A DNA stretch of 64,000 nt, taken from positions 496,001-560,000 of the forward strand of contig JOAA01000001.1 of assembly GCA_000720375.1 (NCBI GenBank). The letters run 5' to 3'. The notes under the pieces were generated by a model, which worked only from the letters and a program-made list of their open reading frames with translations, was not told the origin of the DNA and made no database searches. The stretch comes from Rhodococcus rhodnii (GTDB lineage Bacteria > Actinomycetota > Actinomycetes > Mycobacteriales > Pseudonocardiaceae). Every line of letters starts with the position of its first letter. Positions within the stretch are counted from its first letter, which is position 1. A program made the position numbers and the translations under genes. Below are positions 8,656 to 16,767 of this stretch, one piece after another.

Positions 8656-9147
8656 GTGAGCGGCTACGACATCATCGACGAGGCGTTCATCGACACATCG
8701 CCGGACCTCGTCTGGCAGGCACTGGTGGCGGAACTGGGCGGGGCAGCCGGATTCTGGGTGCCCTTCAACACTTTCGCCGCGACCGGCCCGGCCGACCAGG
8801 TGGGCACCGAGGTGAAGTGGACCGTGCACCCGAAGGGCCAAGACAAAGGCGGACCCAAGCTGCGCTTCACTTCCCGCACAACGTATGTCGACCCAGGCAG
8901 GCGGCTGGACGCGGAGTACTTCGAAGGCGTGTTCCGCGGCACGGTCACCTTCACCGTCTCTCCGGTCAAAGGCGGACTTGCGACCCGGATCTCGATCCAC
9001 TTCAAGGCCGTCCCGCAGGGAATCGCGAAGGTGCTGTCGAAGGTGGCGGACGTCGGTGGGAAGCACTCGCAGGCGGCGCAGCTGGCCTTCTCGAACCTGA
9101 ACACCCTGTTGGGCGGAAGGCACACCGCGAATGGAGCCCCCCGATGA
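8656..9147 (+). CDS. SRPBCC (START/polyketide-cyclase-like) protein
   Basis: A 163-residue protein from GTG 8656, preceded by AGGAGG (8643-8648). It begins SGYDIIDEAFIDTSPDLVWQAL, matching the N-terminal beta strand and helix of SRPBCC hydrophobic-pocket proteins, where VDAPPEAVWxxL-type segments are typical (only the pattern is quoted). WTVHPKG and RFTSRTTYVDPGRRLDAEYFEG fit the central sheet. Members bind lipids or ketides and some act as cyclases or aromatases. The start overlaps nothing upstream, while its stop overlaps the hydrolase start as ATGA (9144-9147). In this cluster it may cyclise or carry the hydrophobic intermediate; no catalytic residues can be assigned. Confidence 0.82.
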   Translation: MSGYDIIDEAFIDTSPDLVWQALVAELGGAAGFWVPFNTFAATGPADQVGTEVKWTVHPKGQDKGGPKLRFTSRTTYVDPGRRLDAEYFEGVFRGTVTFTVSPVKGGLATRISIHFKAVPQGIAKVLSKVADVGGKHSQAAQLAFSNLNTLLGGRHTANGAPR

Positions 9148-9932
9148 AGGCGACGACCAGTGATGGCGCCGCGATCGCCATTTCGCTGCACGGTCCTGCG
9201 AACGGGCCTGTTGTTGTGCTGTCTCACGGTTGGGCTGCTGGCAGCGCGGTATGGGATGCCGTTGTCCCTCAGCTTGTTGCTGCCGGGCTTCAGGTCGTGA
9301 CCTACGACCAGCGCGGGCACGGTGAGTCCACTGTGGGCGTTTCGCCGATCGGGATCGCCCGGTTCGCCATGGACCTCGGCGACGTTCTGTCCGCTGTGGA
9401 CGCATCGGACGCGATTGTGGTCGGGCACTCGGGTGGCGGGTTCGCGGCGCTGTGCCACGCGATCACTGACTCTTCACGGATCGGTGGACTGGTCCTGTTG
9501 GCTACCGCGGCTCACGACCAGAACACGCCGAAGGGTGAAGTTCGGTTGATGGGCAACCCGGTGTTCTCGTTCGCTGTGCGGCGTGGGCCCTTGGGACGCA
9601 AGATGATCAGCAGCACTGTGGGCCCGGACATCTCGCGTGATGCTCTGGAGTCGCACCGGGCGTTGTTCGCCGGGACTGCCCGGAAGGTTCGGGCAGCGTG
9701 CTTCGGATGCACTGCGGGGATGGACCTTCGGCCCGGACTGGCTTCGGTTTCCGTTCCCGCAGCGGTGTTGCACGGGGACGCGGACACCGTGATCAAGCCG
9801 GAACTCGGCCGGGTCGTCGCGGAGACCTTGCCCAAGGCGGACTTCGAGGAGATTCCCCGGGCCGGGCACATGCTTCCTTTGGAGGCGCCGGACCGCGTGG
9901 TGCGAGCGATCCTGGAGTTGGCCTCCCGCTGA
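9144..9932 (+). CDS. alpha/beta hydrolase
   Basis: A 262-residue alpha/beta-fold hydrolase. The nucleophile elbow is GHSGGG with Ser96, the oxyanion-hole motif is LSHGW (27-31), the acid is in HGDAD (Asp212 or Asp214) and the base is His242 in AGHMLPLE. The ATG overlaps the SRPBCC stop by ATGA, so translation is coupled. It resembles bromoperoxidase/lactonase-type esterases. After a Baeyer-Villiger monooxygenase in the same operon an ester or lactone hydrolase is plausible; the true substrate is unknown. A palindromic terminator begins four bases after the stop. Confidence 0.9.
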   Translation: MKATTSDGAAIAISLHGPANGPVVVLSHGWAAGSAVWDAVVPQLVAAGLQVVTYDQRGHGESTVGVSPIGIARFAMDLGDVLSAVDASDAIVVGHSGGGFAALCHAITDSSRIGGLVLLATAAHDQNTPKGEVRLMGNPVFSFAVRRGPLGRKMISSTVGPDISRDALESHRALFAGTARKVRAACFGCTAGMDLRPGLASVSVPAAVLHGDADTVIKPELGRVVAETLPKADFEEIPRAGHMLPLEAPDRVVRAILELASR

Positions 9933-9935
9933 AAG

Positions 9936-9987
9936 ACCCTCGTGAGTGGTTTGGCCGGTTCTAACCGGACTAACCACTCACGAGGGT
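9936..9987 (+). terminator. Palindromic terminator, copy C of the CTCGTGAG family
   Basis: ACCCTCGTGAGTGGTT (9936-9951) and AACCACTCACGAGGGT (9972-9987) are perfect 16-base complements, with an inner CCGGTT/AACCGG. A TTTTG run follows on the plus strand. The position four bases after the hydrolase stop supports factor-independent termination of the tailoring operon. Confidence 0.85.
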
Positions 9988-9998
9988 TTTGTGGGATC

Positions 9999-10048
9999 CC
10001 TCGCAGGTACTCGGCCGCAGCTCGGTTTTAGACCGAGCACCTACGAGG
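9999..10048 (-). terminator. Inverted repeat downstream of ahcY
   Basis: CCTCGCAGGTACTCGG (9999-10014) is complementary at 14 of 16 positions to CCGAGCACCTACGAGG (10033-10048), and CTCGG/CCGAG within it form an inner stem around a TTTTAG loop. It ends ten bases from the ahcY stop, so it is probably that gene's terminator, back to back with copy C. Confidence 0.7.
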
Positions 10049-10057
10049 AAGTCTTTG

Positions 10058-11509
10058 TCAGTACCGGTAGTGGTCCGGCTTGAACGGGCCTTCCACGTCC
10101 ACGCCGATGTACTCCGCCTGAGCCTTCGTCAGCTTGGTGAGCTTGACGCCCAACGCGTCCAGGTGCAGCCGGGCGACCTTCTCGTCCAGGTGCTTCGGCA
10201 GGCGGTAGACGTCCTTTTCGTACTCGCCCTGCTTGGTGAACAGTTCGATCTGGGCGATCGCCTGGTTGGTGAACGAGTTCGACATCACGAACGACGGGTG
10301 GCCGGTCGCGTTGCCCAGGTTCAGCAGCCTGCCCTCGGACAGCACGATGATCGAGTGGCCGTCCGCGAACTTCCACTCGTGGACCTGCGGCTTGACCTCG
10401 ATCTTCCGGATGCCCGGGAGTTTGGCCAGGCCGGCCATGTCGATCTCGTTGTCGAAGTGGCCGACGTTGCCGACGATCGCGTTGTGCTTCATCTTCGACA
10501 TCTGCTCTGCCGAGATGATGCCGAAGTTACCCGTCGTGGTGATGAAGATGTCACCCTTGCGCACCACGTCGTCCAGCTCGACGACCTCGAGGCCCTCCAT
10601 CGCCGCCTGCAGTGCGCAGATCGGGTCGATCTCGGTCACGACAACGCGGGCACCCTGACCACGCAGGGCTTCCGCCGCACCCTTGCCGACATCGCCGTAG
10701 CCGCAGATGACCGCGAGCTTGCCGCCGATCATGACGTCGGTGGCGCGGTTGATGCCGTCGGCCAGTGAGTGCCGGATTCCGTACTTGTTGTCGAACTTCG
10801 ACTTCGTCACCGAGTCGTTGACGTTGATCGCCGGGAACAGCAGTTCGCCGTCCTGTGCCAGCTTGTAGAGGCGCTTGACGCCGTTCGTCGTCTCCTCGGT
10901 GACACCGCGGATCTCCGCTGCCACCTTGGTGAACCGCTTCGGGTCACGGGAAAGGCTGTCGGCCAGCGTCTTCAGGATGAGGCTGTATTCCTCGTTGTCG
11001 TCCGCGGTCGGCTGCGGGACCGCGCCGGCCGCCTCGAACTCGAAGCCCTTGTGGACCAGGAGCGTCGCGTCACCGCCGTCGTCGACGATCATGTTCGGCA
11101 GCTCGCCGTCCGGGAACTGGAACAGCTGGTCGGTGCACCACCAGTACTCCTCCAGCGTCTCACCCTTCCAGGCGAACACCGAGGTACCGGCGGGTGCTTC
11201 CGGGGTGCCGTCACGGCCGACGACCACGGCCGCCGCGGCGTGGTCCTGGGTGGAGAAGATGTTGCAGGACACCCAGCGGACCTCGGCGCCGAGGTCGACC
11301 AGGGTCTCGATGAGCACCGCGGTCTGGATCGTCATGTGCAGCGAGCCGGCCACCCGAGCGCCCCTGAGCGGCTTGCGGTCGGCATATTCTCGCCGGATGG
11401 CCATCAGACCAGGCATTTCGTGCTCGGCGAGCTCAATCTCCTTGCGCCCGTAGTCGGCGAGGGAGAGGTCTTTGACGGCGAACTCGAGACCGTTCACGGT
11501 CTGCAACAC
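10058..11509 (-). CDS. ahcY: adenosylhomocysteinase (S-adenosylhomocysteine hydrolase)
   Basis: A 483-residue NAD-dependent enzyme that splits S-adenosylhomocysteine to adenosine and homocysteine, relieving inhibition of methyltransferases. The NAD motif GYGDVGKG and the [26 protein letters not shown] and C-terminal KPDHYRY segments are diagnostic. GTG at 11509 has AGGAGG at an eight-base spacing; the GTG nine bases further upstream abuts the Shine-Dalgarno and is less likely. The leader contains an SAH riboswitch (11532-11611) whose pseudoknot strand overlaps an anti-Shine-Dalgarno helix, so translation is expected to rise with SAH. It sits 130 bases downstream of a multicopper oxidase gene. 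This is a housekeeping gene lying between biosynthetic genes. Confidence 0.97.
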   Translation of the reverse strand: MLQTVNGLEFAVKDLSLADYGRKEIELAEHEMPGLMAIRREYADRKPLRGARVAGSLHMTIQTAVLIETLVDLGAEVRWVSCNIFSTQDHAAAAVVVGRDGTPEAPAGTSVFAWKGETLEEYWWCTDQLFQFPDGELPNMIVDDGGDATLLVHKGFEFEAAGAVPQPTADDNEEYSLILKTLADSLSRDPKRFTKVAAEIRGVTEETTNGVKRLYKLAQDGELLFPAINVNDSVTKSKFDNKYGIRHSLADGINRATDVMIGGKLAVICGYGDVGKGAAEALRGQGARVVVTEIDPICALQAAMEGLEVVELDDVVRKGDIFITTTGNFGIISAEQMSKMKHNAIVGNVGHFDNEIDMAGLAKLPGIRKIEVKPQVHEWKFADGHSIIVLSEGRLLNLGNATGHPSFVMSNSFTNQAIAQIELFTKQGEYEKDVYRLPKHLDEKVARLHLDALGVKLTKLTKAQAEYIGVDVEGPFKPDHYRY

Positions 11510-11517
11510 AGGACACA

Positions 11518-11535
11518 CCTCCTAGTAATAGGAGG
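11518..11535 (-). promoter_or_regulatory. Shine-Dalgarno/anti-Shine-Dalgarno helix of ahcY
   Basis: CCTCCTA (11518-11524) and TAGGAGG (11529-11535) are perfect complements separated by four bases. On the minus strand the promoter-distal arm holds the AGGAGG ribosome-binding site and the other arm is its exact complement, so this local hairpin hides the ribosome-binding site. The first arm on the transcript overlaps the riboswitch pseudoknot strand. Confidence 0.75.
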
Positions 11536-11611
11536 CGCCCTTGCAGTCAATGGATCAGGCCGAGCGTGGCGGACGGAGTCGAACCGTCCGTTGCAGCGCC
11601 TCTCGGCCTGA
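11532..11611 (-). promoter_or_regulatory. SAH riboswitch (ahcY motif)
   Basis: Read on the minus strand, TCAGGCCGAG (11611-11602) pairs over ten bases with CTCGGCCTGA (11564-11555) to form P1. Just inside it comes AGGCGCTGCAAC, close to the conserved GAGCGCTGCAAC core, then a hairpin GGACGG..CCGTCC, then GCCACGCTCGG (family usual GCCAGGCTCGG). Downstream, GCGCCTC (11538-11532) is the exact complement of core GAGGCGC (11602-11596), which corresponds to the P4 pseudoknot of this family. Position directly before ahcY fits. Two deviations from the usual core are noted. The gene's own promoter would have to lie in the end of the upstream oxidase gene, or the leader is internal to a longer transcript. 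Confidence 0.85.
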
Positions 11612-11641
11612 ACCCAGGTTCGCAGACCCGCCGCAAGGCTG

Positions 11642-13087
11642 TCAACCGACGAAGAAGTTCGCCATCATCGCCATGTCCTCGTGCTCGAGGTTGTGACAGT
11701 GCATCATGTACCGGCCGCGATAGCCGTCGAACCTGGCGAGCACCTCGACCACCTCGTACGGTCGAACGTCCACTGTGTCCTTCCAGCCCGCGTCCCGCCC
11801 CTCCGGGCCGCCCGCACCCCGTGACAGCACTTGGAAATGCGCCAGGTGCAGGTGCACCGGATGGTGGAAATCGCTGGAGATCCGCCATTTCTCCACGGTG
11901 CCGAGCTTCGGTTCGGCGAGGCTCCTGGTCGCGTCGAACAGCTCGCCGTTGATCGTCCACATGCGCGCGCCGTGATGCTCCTTTGTGGTCCGGAAGTCGA
12001 ACGTCCTTGTCACGACCGGGTTGTCCAGCTTCTCGATGTCCGCCAGCTTGTCCGGTACGGGAGCACTCTTCGGTCCCTGACGGACCACTTTGAACCGCAT
12101 GACCGGGCCGTCCAGCCGGTTCGTCAGAGTGATCTCGGTGCCGACCGGGTAGTCGTGGAAGTCCACCAGCACGTCGAACCGCTCCCCTGGCGTGACCGTC
12201 AGGCTCGGGTGTCTCCTCGGCTTGTCCAGCAGTCCGGCGTCACTGCCGATCTGGACCAGGTCCCCGCCCGGCTCAAGCGCGAGCTCGTATCGACGGGCGT
12301 TCGAGCCGTTCACGATCCGCAACCGATACCGGGTCGCGTCGACTTCGAGGACCGGCCACGGTGCCCCGTTGACCAGGATCACGTCCCCGAGCACACCGTT
12401 TGCGAACTCCTTCTCCACCCCCGGGCCGTGGTGCAGCGAGGGGTACAAAAAGGACCCATCTTCGTCGAACGCGCGGTCGGTCAGCAACAGCGGCACGTCG
12501 TACTTGTCCGCTGGCAGCCCGAGATTCTCCTCCTCGGCGTCCGTGACCAGACACATCCCGGCCAGGCCACGCCAGACTTGCGGCGCCGTGTAGTCCATCC
12601 GGTGATCGTGATACCACAGCGTGGCCGCACGCTGCTGCATCGGATACGTGTACTCCTTGGTTCTCACGGGATCCACCAAATCCGTCGGGTATCCGTCGGA
12701 CTCCGGCGGAGTCACGCCGCCGTGCAGGTGCATCGAGGTCGGGACATCGAGCTCGTTGCGCAGCTCGACGACTGCCTGGCGTCCTTGTCGCAAGTGGAAT
12801 GTCGGGCCGGGGAACGTCCCGTCATACCCCCAGATTCGCGTCCGGACGCCAGGCAGGATCTCCACATCTCTGGCCTGCTGGGCAAGGGTGTAGTACTCCA
12901 CACCGCCCGCTACCCGAGTCGGCCGTTTGACCTGTGGGATCGGCAACGCAGTCGTGAACGGCTTGGGTAACGGCCTTTTGCTGCGTAACAAACCGTTACT
13001 CCCTGCCTGACCAGCCACCACGAACCCTGTCGTCCCGATGACCGCGGCGCCTGCGAGCAAGCCGAGAAACCGTCGCCGTGATGTCAC
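11642..13087 (-). CDS. multicopper oxidase (CotA/bilirubin-oxidase-like laccase), Tat-exported
   Basis: A 481-residue three-domain multicopper oxidase. A Tat signal SRRRFLG (residues 3-9) precedes a hydrophobic segment. All four copper motifs are present: HLHGG (His120, His122), WYHDH (His160, His162), HPVHLHLAHF, and near the C-terminus HCHNLEHEDMAMM with Cys464 as type 1 ligand and Met474 as probable axial ligand. Such enzymes oxidise phenols, metals or bilirubin-like pigments with O2. The ATG overlaps the stop of the small membrane protein upstream (ATGA, 13084-13087). Phenol coupling of a secondary metabolite or copper defence are both possible. Confidence 0.93.
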   Translation of the reverse strand: MTSRRRFLGLLAGAAVIGTTGFVVAGQAGSNGLLRSKRPLPKPFTTALPIPQVKRPTRVAGGVEYYTLAQQARDVEILPGVRTRIWGYDGTFPGPTFHLRQGRQAVVELRNELDVPTSMHLHGGVTPPESDGYPTDLVDPVRTKEYTYPMQQRAATLWYHDHRMDYTAPQVWRGLAGMCLVTDAEEENLGLPADKYDVPLLLTDRAFDEDGSFLYPSLHHGPGVEKEFANGVLGDVILVNGAPWPVLEVDATRYRLRIVNGSNARRYELALEPGGDLVQIGSDAGLLDKPRRHPSLTVTPGERFDVLVDFHDYPVGTEITLTNRLDGPVMRFKVVRQGPKSAPVPDKLADIEKLDNPVVTRTFDFRTTKEHHGARMWTINGELFDATRSLAEPKLGTVEKWRISSDFHHPVHLHLAHFQVLSRGAGGPEGRDAGWKDTVDVRPYEVVEVLARFDGYRGRYMMHCHNLEHEDMAMMANFFVG

Positions 13088-13449
13088 TTCAGCTCCAAGC
13101 GATACGCGAAGGACAATGAGATCAACGCGATGCCCGCGCCGAGCAGAGCCACCCCCAGAGGAATATGCAGCCCCAGATCACGCCCGTGCCCTAGGCCGAT
13201 CTGCGCACCCGTTGCCAGGAACGCGGCGACCCCCGCCAACGTCATCCGCAGCGGCGCGCGCAGTACCAGTGACGCGACCACCCAGACGATCGACGCCACG
13301 GCGACCACGGTGGAGTTGATCTCGTGCATCTCCAGGAACCCGGTGTCCCCCGTGACGAACTGACCGGCGAGCACCGCTTGGCCAAGCACGGCAAGCAGGA
13401 ACAGCACGGCGGTCGTGCGTAACACCCACACCATCGGTTTCTTGTTCAC
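13084..13449 (-). CDS. small four-helix membrane protein
   Basis: About 121 residues with four hydrophobic segments (for example VLRTTAVLFLLAVLGQAVLAG and VALLGAGIALISLSFAY, given in part). The preferred start is GTG 13449 with AGGA about nine bases upstream; the frame extends to a TTG at 13503 but the extra N-terminus is Arg/Pro-rich and unlikely. It resembles unassigned actinobacterial membrane proteins with conserved His residues (EMHEIN, GLGHGRDLGLHIPLG). Translationally coupled to the multicopper oxidase, it may help with copper or electron delivery; that is inference. A perfect 20-base palindrome lies 60 bases upstream. Confidence 0.72.
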   Translation of the reverse strand: MNKKPMVWVLRTTAVLFLLAVLGQAVLAGQFVTGDTGFLEMHEINSTVVAVASIVWVVASLVLRAPLRMTLAGVAAFLATGAQIGLGHGRDLGLHIPLGVALLGAGIALISLSFAYRLELK

Positions 13450-13508
13450 AGCACGGAATCCTGGCGCGCGCGGGCGCTCGCGGCGTCCGGCGTGGGATGA
13501 CAATGCCG

Positions 13509-13528
13509 TCTACTCCCCGGGGAGTAGA
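13509..13528. promoter_or_regulatory. Perfect 20-base palindrome between oxidase operon and two-component genes
   Basis: TCTACTCCCCGGGGAGTAGA (13509-13528) is a complete palindrome in a 140-base divergent intergenic region. It is a strong candidate operator for the NarL-type response regulator encoded 1.1 kb to the right or for a copper-sensing repressor. No second copy was noticed elsewhere in the window. Confidence 0.6.
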
Positions 13529-13592
13529 GGCGGCAGGGCATACGTCCGCTGAAGTACAGCCAGCGGGCTGGTCGTCCGGCTAATCTGCGCAG

Positions 13593-14684
13593 GTGAGCAC
13601 GTATCGGCAGTGGGCCGTGGACATCGGCGTGGCAGTCGCGGTCACCGCGCTGTTGATCGCACTGGTCGAGGCGTCACCGCACCCGCTGAGTGTGACCGGC
13701 TACACACTGATGCTCACCAGTTCCCTGTCGATCGCGCTGCGGCGGCGTTTTCCGGTTCCCGTGGTGCTGTTGTGCGCGATCTGCACCGTCAACGTGTACA
13801 TCCTCGACGGGCCGGACATCCCCATCGAAGTGCCGTTGCTGTGTGCCTTGTTCTCGGCGCTGCGGTTCGGTCATCGCGTCATCGGCATCGGCACTGGCGT
13901 GACGTACCTGCTGACCATGGTGGTGTTCAACGTCTTCGTGCTGCCGGGACATCCGGCCAGGGAAGAGATCCAAGACCGGATCCTGCTGCTGGGCTGGTTC
14001 GTCGCCGCGATGGTTCTCGGTGAGACCGCTCGGCTACGTGAGAAGCGTGCCGTGGATCAGGCGCGTAACCACGAGGAAACGCTGCGTCGCCAGGCCGGGG
14101 AAGAACGGCTACGGATCGCGCGAGAACTGCACGACTCGTTGACGCACAGCATCTCGGTGATCAAAGTCCACGCGGGAGTCGCTATTCATCTCGCGCGCAA
14201 ACGCGGCGAAGAGGTGCCCGAGGCGTTGCTGGCGATCCAGGAAGCCAGCACCGATGCGGTGCGTGAGCTCAGAGAGACGTTGAGTGTGCTTCGGGGCGAA
14301 CCCGACAGCAGCGGCCTCGACCGGCTCGACGACCTGGTGGACCGGGCGCGGAGTACCGGACTGCCTGTTCAACTGACGATCACGGGCCAGCAGCGGCCGT
14401 TGCCGACCGAGATCGACCGTGCGGCGTACCGGATCGTGCAGGAGGCGTTGACCAACGTGACCCGGCACGCCTCCGCGGACGCCGCCACAGTCCACGTGGG
14501 ATTCGGGAAACGGATGCTGACATTGCAGATCGACGACGACGGCACCGCAACGCCTGACACGCCACCGGTTCCGGGAGTCGGGTTGATCGGCATGCGTGAG
14601 CGCGTCACGTCCTTGGGCGGGTCATTGTCCGCCGCACCAAGGAAATCCGGTGGATTCACGGTTCGAGCGGAGTTGCCGGTCTGA
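13593..14684 (+). CDS. sensor histidine kinase, NarL-partner type
   Basis: A 363-residue membrane kinase. Five or so hydrophobic segments fill residues 10-145, then a short coiled linker and the HisKA_3 dimerisation box RIARELHDSLTHS with phospho-acceptor His180. The HATPase core has the N-box EALTNVTRHA and G-box GVGLIGMRERV near the end. The start is GTG with no Shine-Dalgarno; TAATCT at 13581-13586 sits about six bases before it, as in a leaderless actinomycete transcript. The stop overlaps the regulator start by one base (TGATG), forming a coupled pair. The stimulus is unknown. The divergent copper oxidase operon is a likely target. Confidence 0.93.
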   Translation: MSTYRQWAVDIGVAVAVTALLIALVEASPHPLSVTGYTLMLTSSLSIALRRRFPVPVVLLCAICTVNVYILDGPDIPIEVPLLCALFSALRFGHRVIGIGTGVTYLLTMVVFNVFVLPGHPAREEIQDRILLLGWFVAAMVLGETARLREKRAVDQARNHEETLRRQAGEERLRIARELHDSLTHSISVIKVHAGVAIHLARKRGEEVPEALLAIQEASTDAVRELRETLSVLRGEPDSSGLDRLDDLVDRARSTGLPVQLTITGQQRPLPTEIDRAAYRIVQEALTNVTRHASADAATVHVGFGKRMLTLQIDDDGTATPDTPPVPGVGLIGMRERVTSLGGSLSAAPRKSGGFTVRAELPV

Positions 14685-15340
14685 TGATTCGTGTGCTTCT
14701 CGTTGACGACCAGGCGTTGATCCGGGCAGGCTTCCGGGCTTTGCTCGCCGCCGAGGACGACATCACCGTCGTCGGTGACGCGGCCGACGGCGCCAGCGGC
14801 GTTTCGCTGGCCAGGCAGCACCGTCCTGACGTCGTACTGCTGGATGTGCAGATGCCCGTGATGGACGGGATCGAGGCGACCCGGCAGATCGCTTCGGATC
14901 CTGCACTGGCCGATGTGCACGTGGTGATCCTGACGAACTACGGGTTCGACGAGTACGTCTTCAACGCCTTGCGCGCCGGCGCCAGCGGATTCCTCGTGAA
15001 GGACACCGAACCCGCGGACCTGCTGACCGCGGTCCGCGTGGCCGCGCGCGGCGACGCCTTGTTGTCCCCTGCCATCACTCGCAGGCTCATCAGCGAGTTC
15101 GTCACCCGCACACCGCAGCCTGGACCGGTGATCGGGCTGGACGAGCTGACCAACCGGGAGAAAGAGGTCATGGCCCTGGTGGCGAAAGGACTGACCAACG
15201 ACGAGATCGCCGCCCGGATGGTGATCAGCCCGACCACCGCCAAGACCCACGTAAGCCGCGCGATGACCAAACTCGGCGCCCGCGACCGTGCCCAGCTGGT
15301 CGTCTTCGCCTACGAATCCGGCCTAGTCAAAGCCCGCTAA
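14684..15340 (+). CDS. NarL/LuxR-family response regulator
   Basis: A 218-residue two-domain regulator. The receiver domain has the acidic pair Asp8-Asp9, phospho-acceptor Asp54 in LLDVQMP, and a conserved Lys near residue 105 (FLVKD). The C-terminal LuxR helix-turn-helix (about 152-202) begins LTNREKEVMALVAKGLTNDE and continues into TTAKTHVSRAMTKLGARDRAQ. It is translationally coupled to the kinase. The 20-base palindrome at 13509 is a candidate binding site for it. The gene is followed within five bases by a composite inverted repeat that separates it from the convergent ketosynthase gene. Confidence 0.95.
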   Translation: MIRVLLVDDQALIRAGFRALLAAEDDITVVGDAADGASGVSLARQHRPDVVLLDVQMPVMDGIEATRQIASDPALADVHVVILTNYGFDEYVFNALRAGASGFLVKDTEPADLLTAVRVAARGDALLSPAITRRLISEFVTRTPQPGPVIGLDELTNREKEVMALVAKGLTNDEIAARMVISPTTAKTHVSRAMTKLGARDRAQLVVFAYESGLVKAR

Positions 15341-15344
15341 CCAC

Positions 15345-15534
15345 CCGTGTCCACCATTCCAGCACCCCGTGTCGCACGTTCCAGCACACCGTGTCGCACG
15401 TTCCAGCACCATGAAATTCCCCGAGCGCTTCCTCTGGAATTTCATGGTGCTGGAGTGGTCAACACGGTGTGCTTCAAAGGTCAACACGGGGTGCGGCAAA
15501 GGTGGACACGGGGTGTGGCAAAGGTGGACACGGC
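15345..15534. repeat. Composite inverted repeat with tandem GTGTCCACC/CCAGCAC units
   Basis: The centre is a perfect 18-base stem, CCAGCACCATGAAATTCC (15403-15420) with its complement at 15436-15453, around a 15-base loop. The left flank has about three and the right flank about four degenerate 24-26-base units. Each unit contains CCGTGTC, then CAC or ACC, then TTCCAGCAC or its variant, arranged so the flanks are also inverted relative to each other. It fills the gap between a response regulator stop and a convergent ketosynthase stop. A related element lies at 55667-55792. No transposase or target duplication was recognised. Confidence 0.8.
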
Positions 15535-15549
15535 GGGGGCAGGGTTGGG

Positions 15550-16767
15550 TCAGGGTGGGGTGACGACCAGGCAGGCGTTGTGGCCGCCGAAGCCGAAGGA
15601 GTTCGACAGGGCTGGGCCGGGGGTGATCGGGCGTGGGCTGCCGTGCACCACGTCGATTTCCATCCCTGGCTCGAGTTCCTCGTGGTTCGCGGTCGGGGGG
15701 ACGACGGCGTTCTGCAGGGTCAGCACTGTCGCGATCGCCTCGACCGCGCCTGCCGCGCCGATCAGGTGCCCGATCACGCCCTTGGTCGATGTGACCGGCG
15801 GCCCGCCCGGACCGAAAACCTTCTGCAGCGCATTGGCTTCCGCCCGGTCGTTCAACGGCGTTGACGTCCCGTGGGCGTTCACGTGCACGATGTCCGACGG
15901 CTGCAAGCCCGCGTCCGTGATCGCCTGAGTCATCGCACCAACTGCCGAAGCGCCGTCAGGCAAAGGCATCGACAGGTGGTACGCATCCGACGTGGCGCCA
16001 TAGCCCGCCACAATCCCATGAATTCGGGCACCTCGGGCTTGAGCGTCTTCAAGACGTTCCAGGACAACGAATCCAGCACCCTCGCCCATCACGAAGCCGT
16101 CACGGTCCTTGTCGAACGGACGTGAAGCCTTGTCGGGCGCGTCATGCCGACCGGAAACAGCGTTCAGCTTGCCGAAAGCGGCCAATGTCAACGGGCTGAC
16201 CGTCGATTCCGCGCCACCGGCCAGAACCACGTCGGCACGGTTGGTCCGCAGCATCAGCACGGCCTGTCCGATCGCGTCCACCCCAGCTGCGCACGTCGTG
16301 GCGATCGTCATGGCAGGCCCACGCCACCCCAGCTTCATGGCCAACGTTGCCGCACAAGCATTCGGCATGCTTACCAACGGCAGCAACGGGTTCACCTGCT
16401 GCGGACCGAACAGGTAGTAGTTACGGGCATCCTTGTCCGTTGTCCGCCTGCCTCCAACCGCGTTGCCGACCACAATGGCCGTACGGCCCGGGTCAGGCTT
16501 GGGTGAACCAGCGTCGGTGTAAGCGGTCAGGCCGGCGGAGACGCCATACCAGGCGAACGGGTCCATCCGGCGGGCTTCCTTGGCTGTGACCAGGTTCAGT
16601 TCGGCAACGCCACGCACGGAACAGCCGAAGCGCGGCAAGTCGTTGTCCGCCTTGTCCTCGACCTCGAACGGCGCCGCCACGGACTTTCCGGCCAGTACCG
16701 TCGACCAGAAGTCGTCCACTGTGGAGCCCGCTGGGCTGACGACCCCGAGGCCGGTGATCGCGATCAT
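15550..16767 (-). CDS. beta-ketoacyl-ACP synthase II (FabF-type)
   Basis: A 405-residue elongating ketosynthase. Active-site residues are present: Cys159 in TTCAAG (usual TxCSS), His299 in NAHGTST, Lys329 in STKG and His334 in GHLIGAAG. Its ATG (16767) overlaps the stop of the alpha-oxoamine synthase upstream as ATGA, so the two are made together; the longer reading frame upstream runs through that gene and is not real. A ketosynthase coupled to an alpha-oxoamine synthase implies that an elongated beta-ketoacyl chain is handed to a PLP enzyme for decarboxylative condensation with an amino acid, or the reverse order. It may act with the ACP/KAS III/reductase set 10 kb away. Confidence 0.93.
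   Translation of the reverse strand: MIAITGLGVVSPAGSTVDDFWSTVLAGKSVAAPFEVEDKADNDLPRFGCSVRGVAELNLVTAKEARRMDPFAWYGVSAGLTAYTDAGSPKPDPGRTAIVVGNAVGGRRTTDKDARNYYLFGPQQVNPLLPLVSMPNACAATLAMKLGWRGPAMTIATTCAAGVDAIGQAVLMLRTNRADVVLAGGAESTVSPLTLAAFGKLNAVSGRHDAPDKASRPFDKDRDGFVMGEGAGFVVLERLEDAQARGARIHGIVAGYGATSDAYHLSMPLPDGASAVGAMTQAITDAGLQPSDIVHVNAHGTSTPLNDRAEANALQKVFGPGGPPVTSTKGVIGHLIGAAGAVEAIATVLTLQNAVVPPTANHEELEPGMEIDVVHGSPRPITPGPALSNSFGFGGHNACLVVTPP

Noticed and set aside
11555..11620. tRNA-like sequence with GGTTCGACTCC arm
   Set aside because: The T-arm-like hairpin is the P2 helix of the SAH riboswitch. No acceptor stem, anticodon arm or D arm can be drawn, and the ten-base P1 and conserved core fit the riboswitch.
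15347..15928. Plus-strand open frame across the composite repeat
   Set aside because: It is made of the repeat units and then runs antisense to the ketosynthase; no protein family is suggested.
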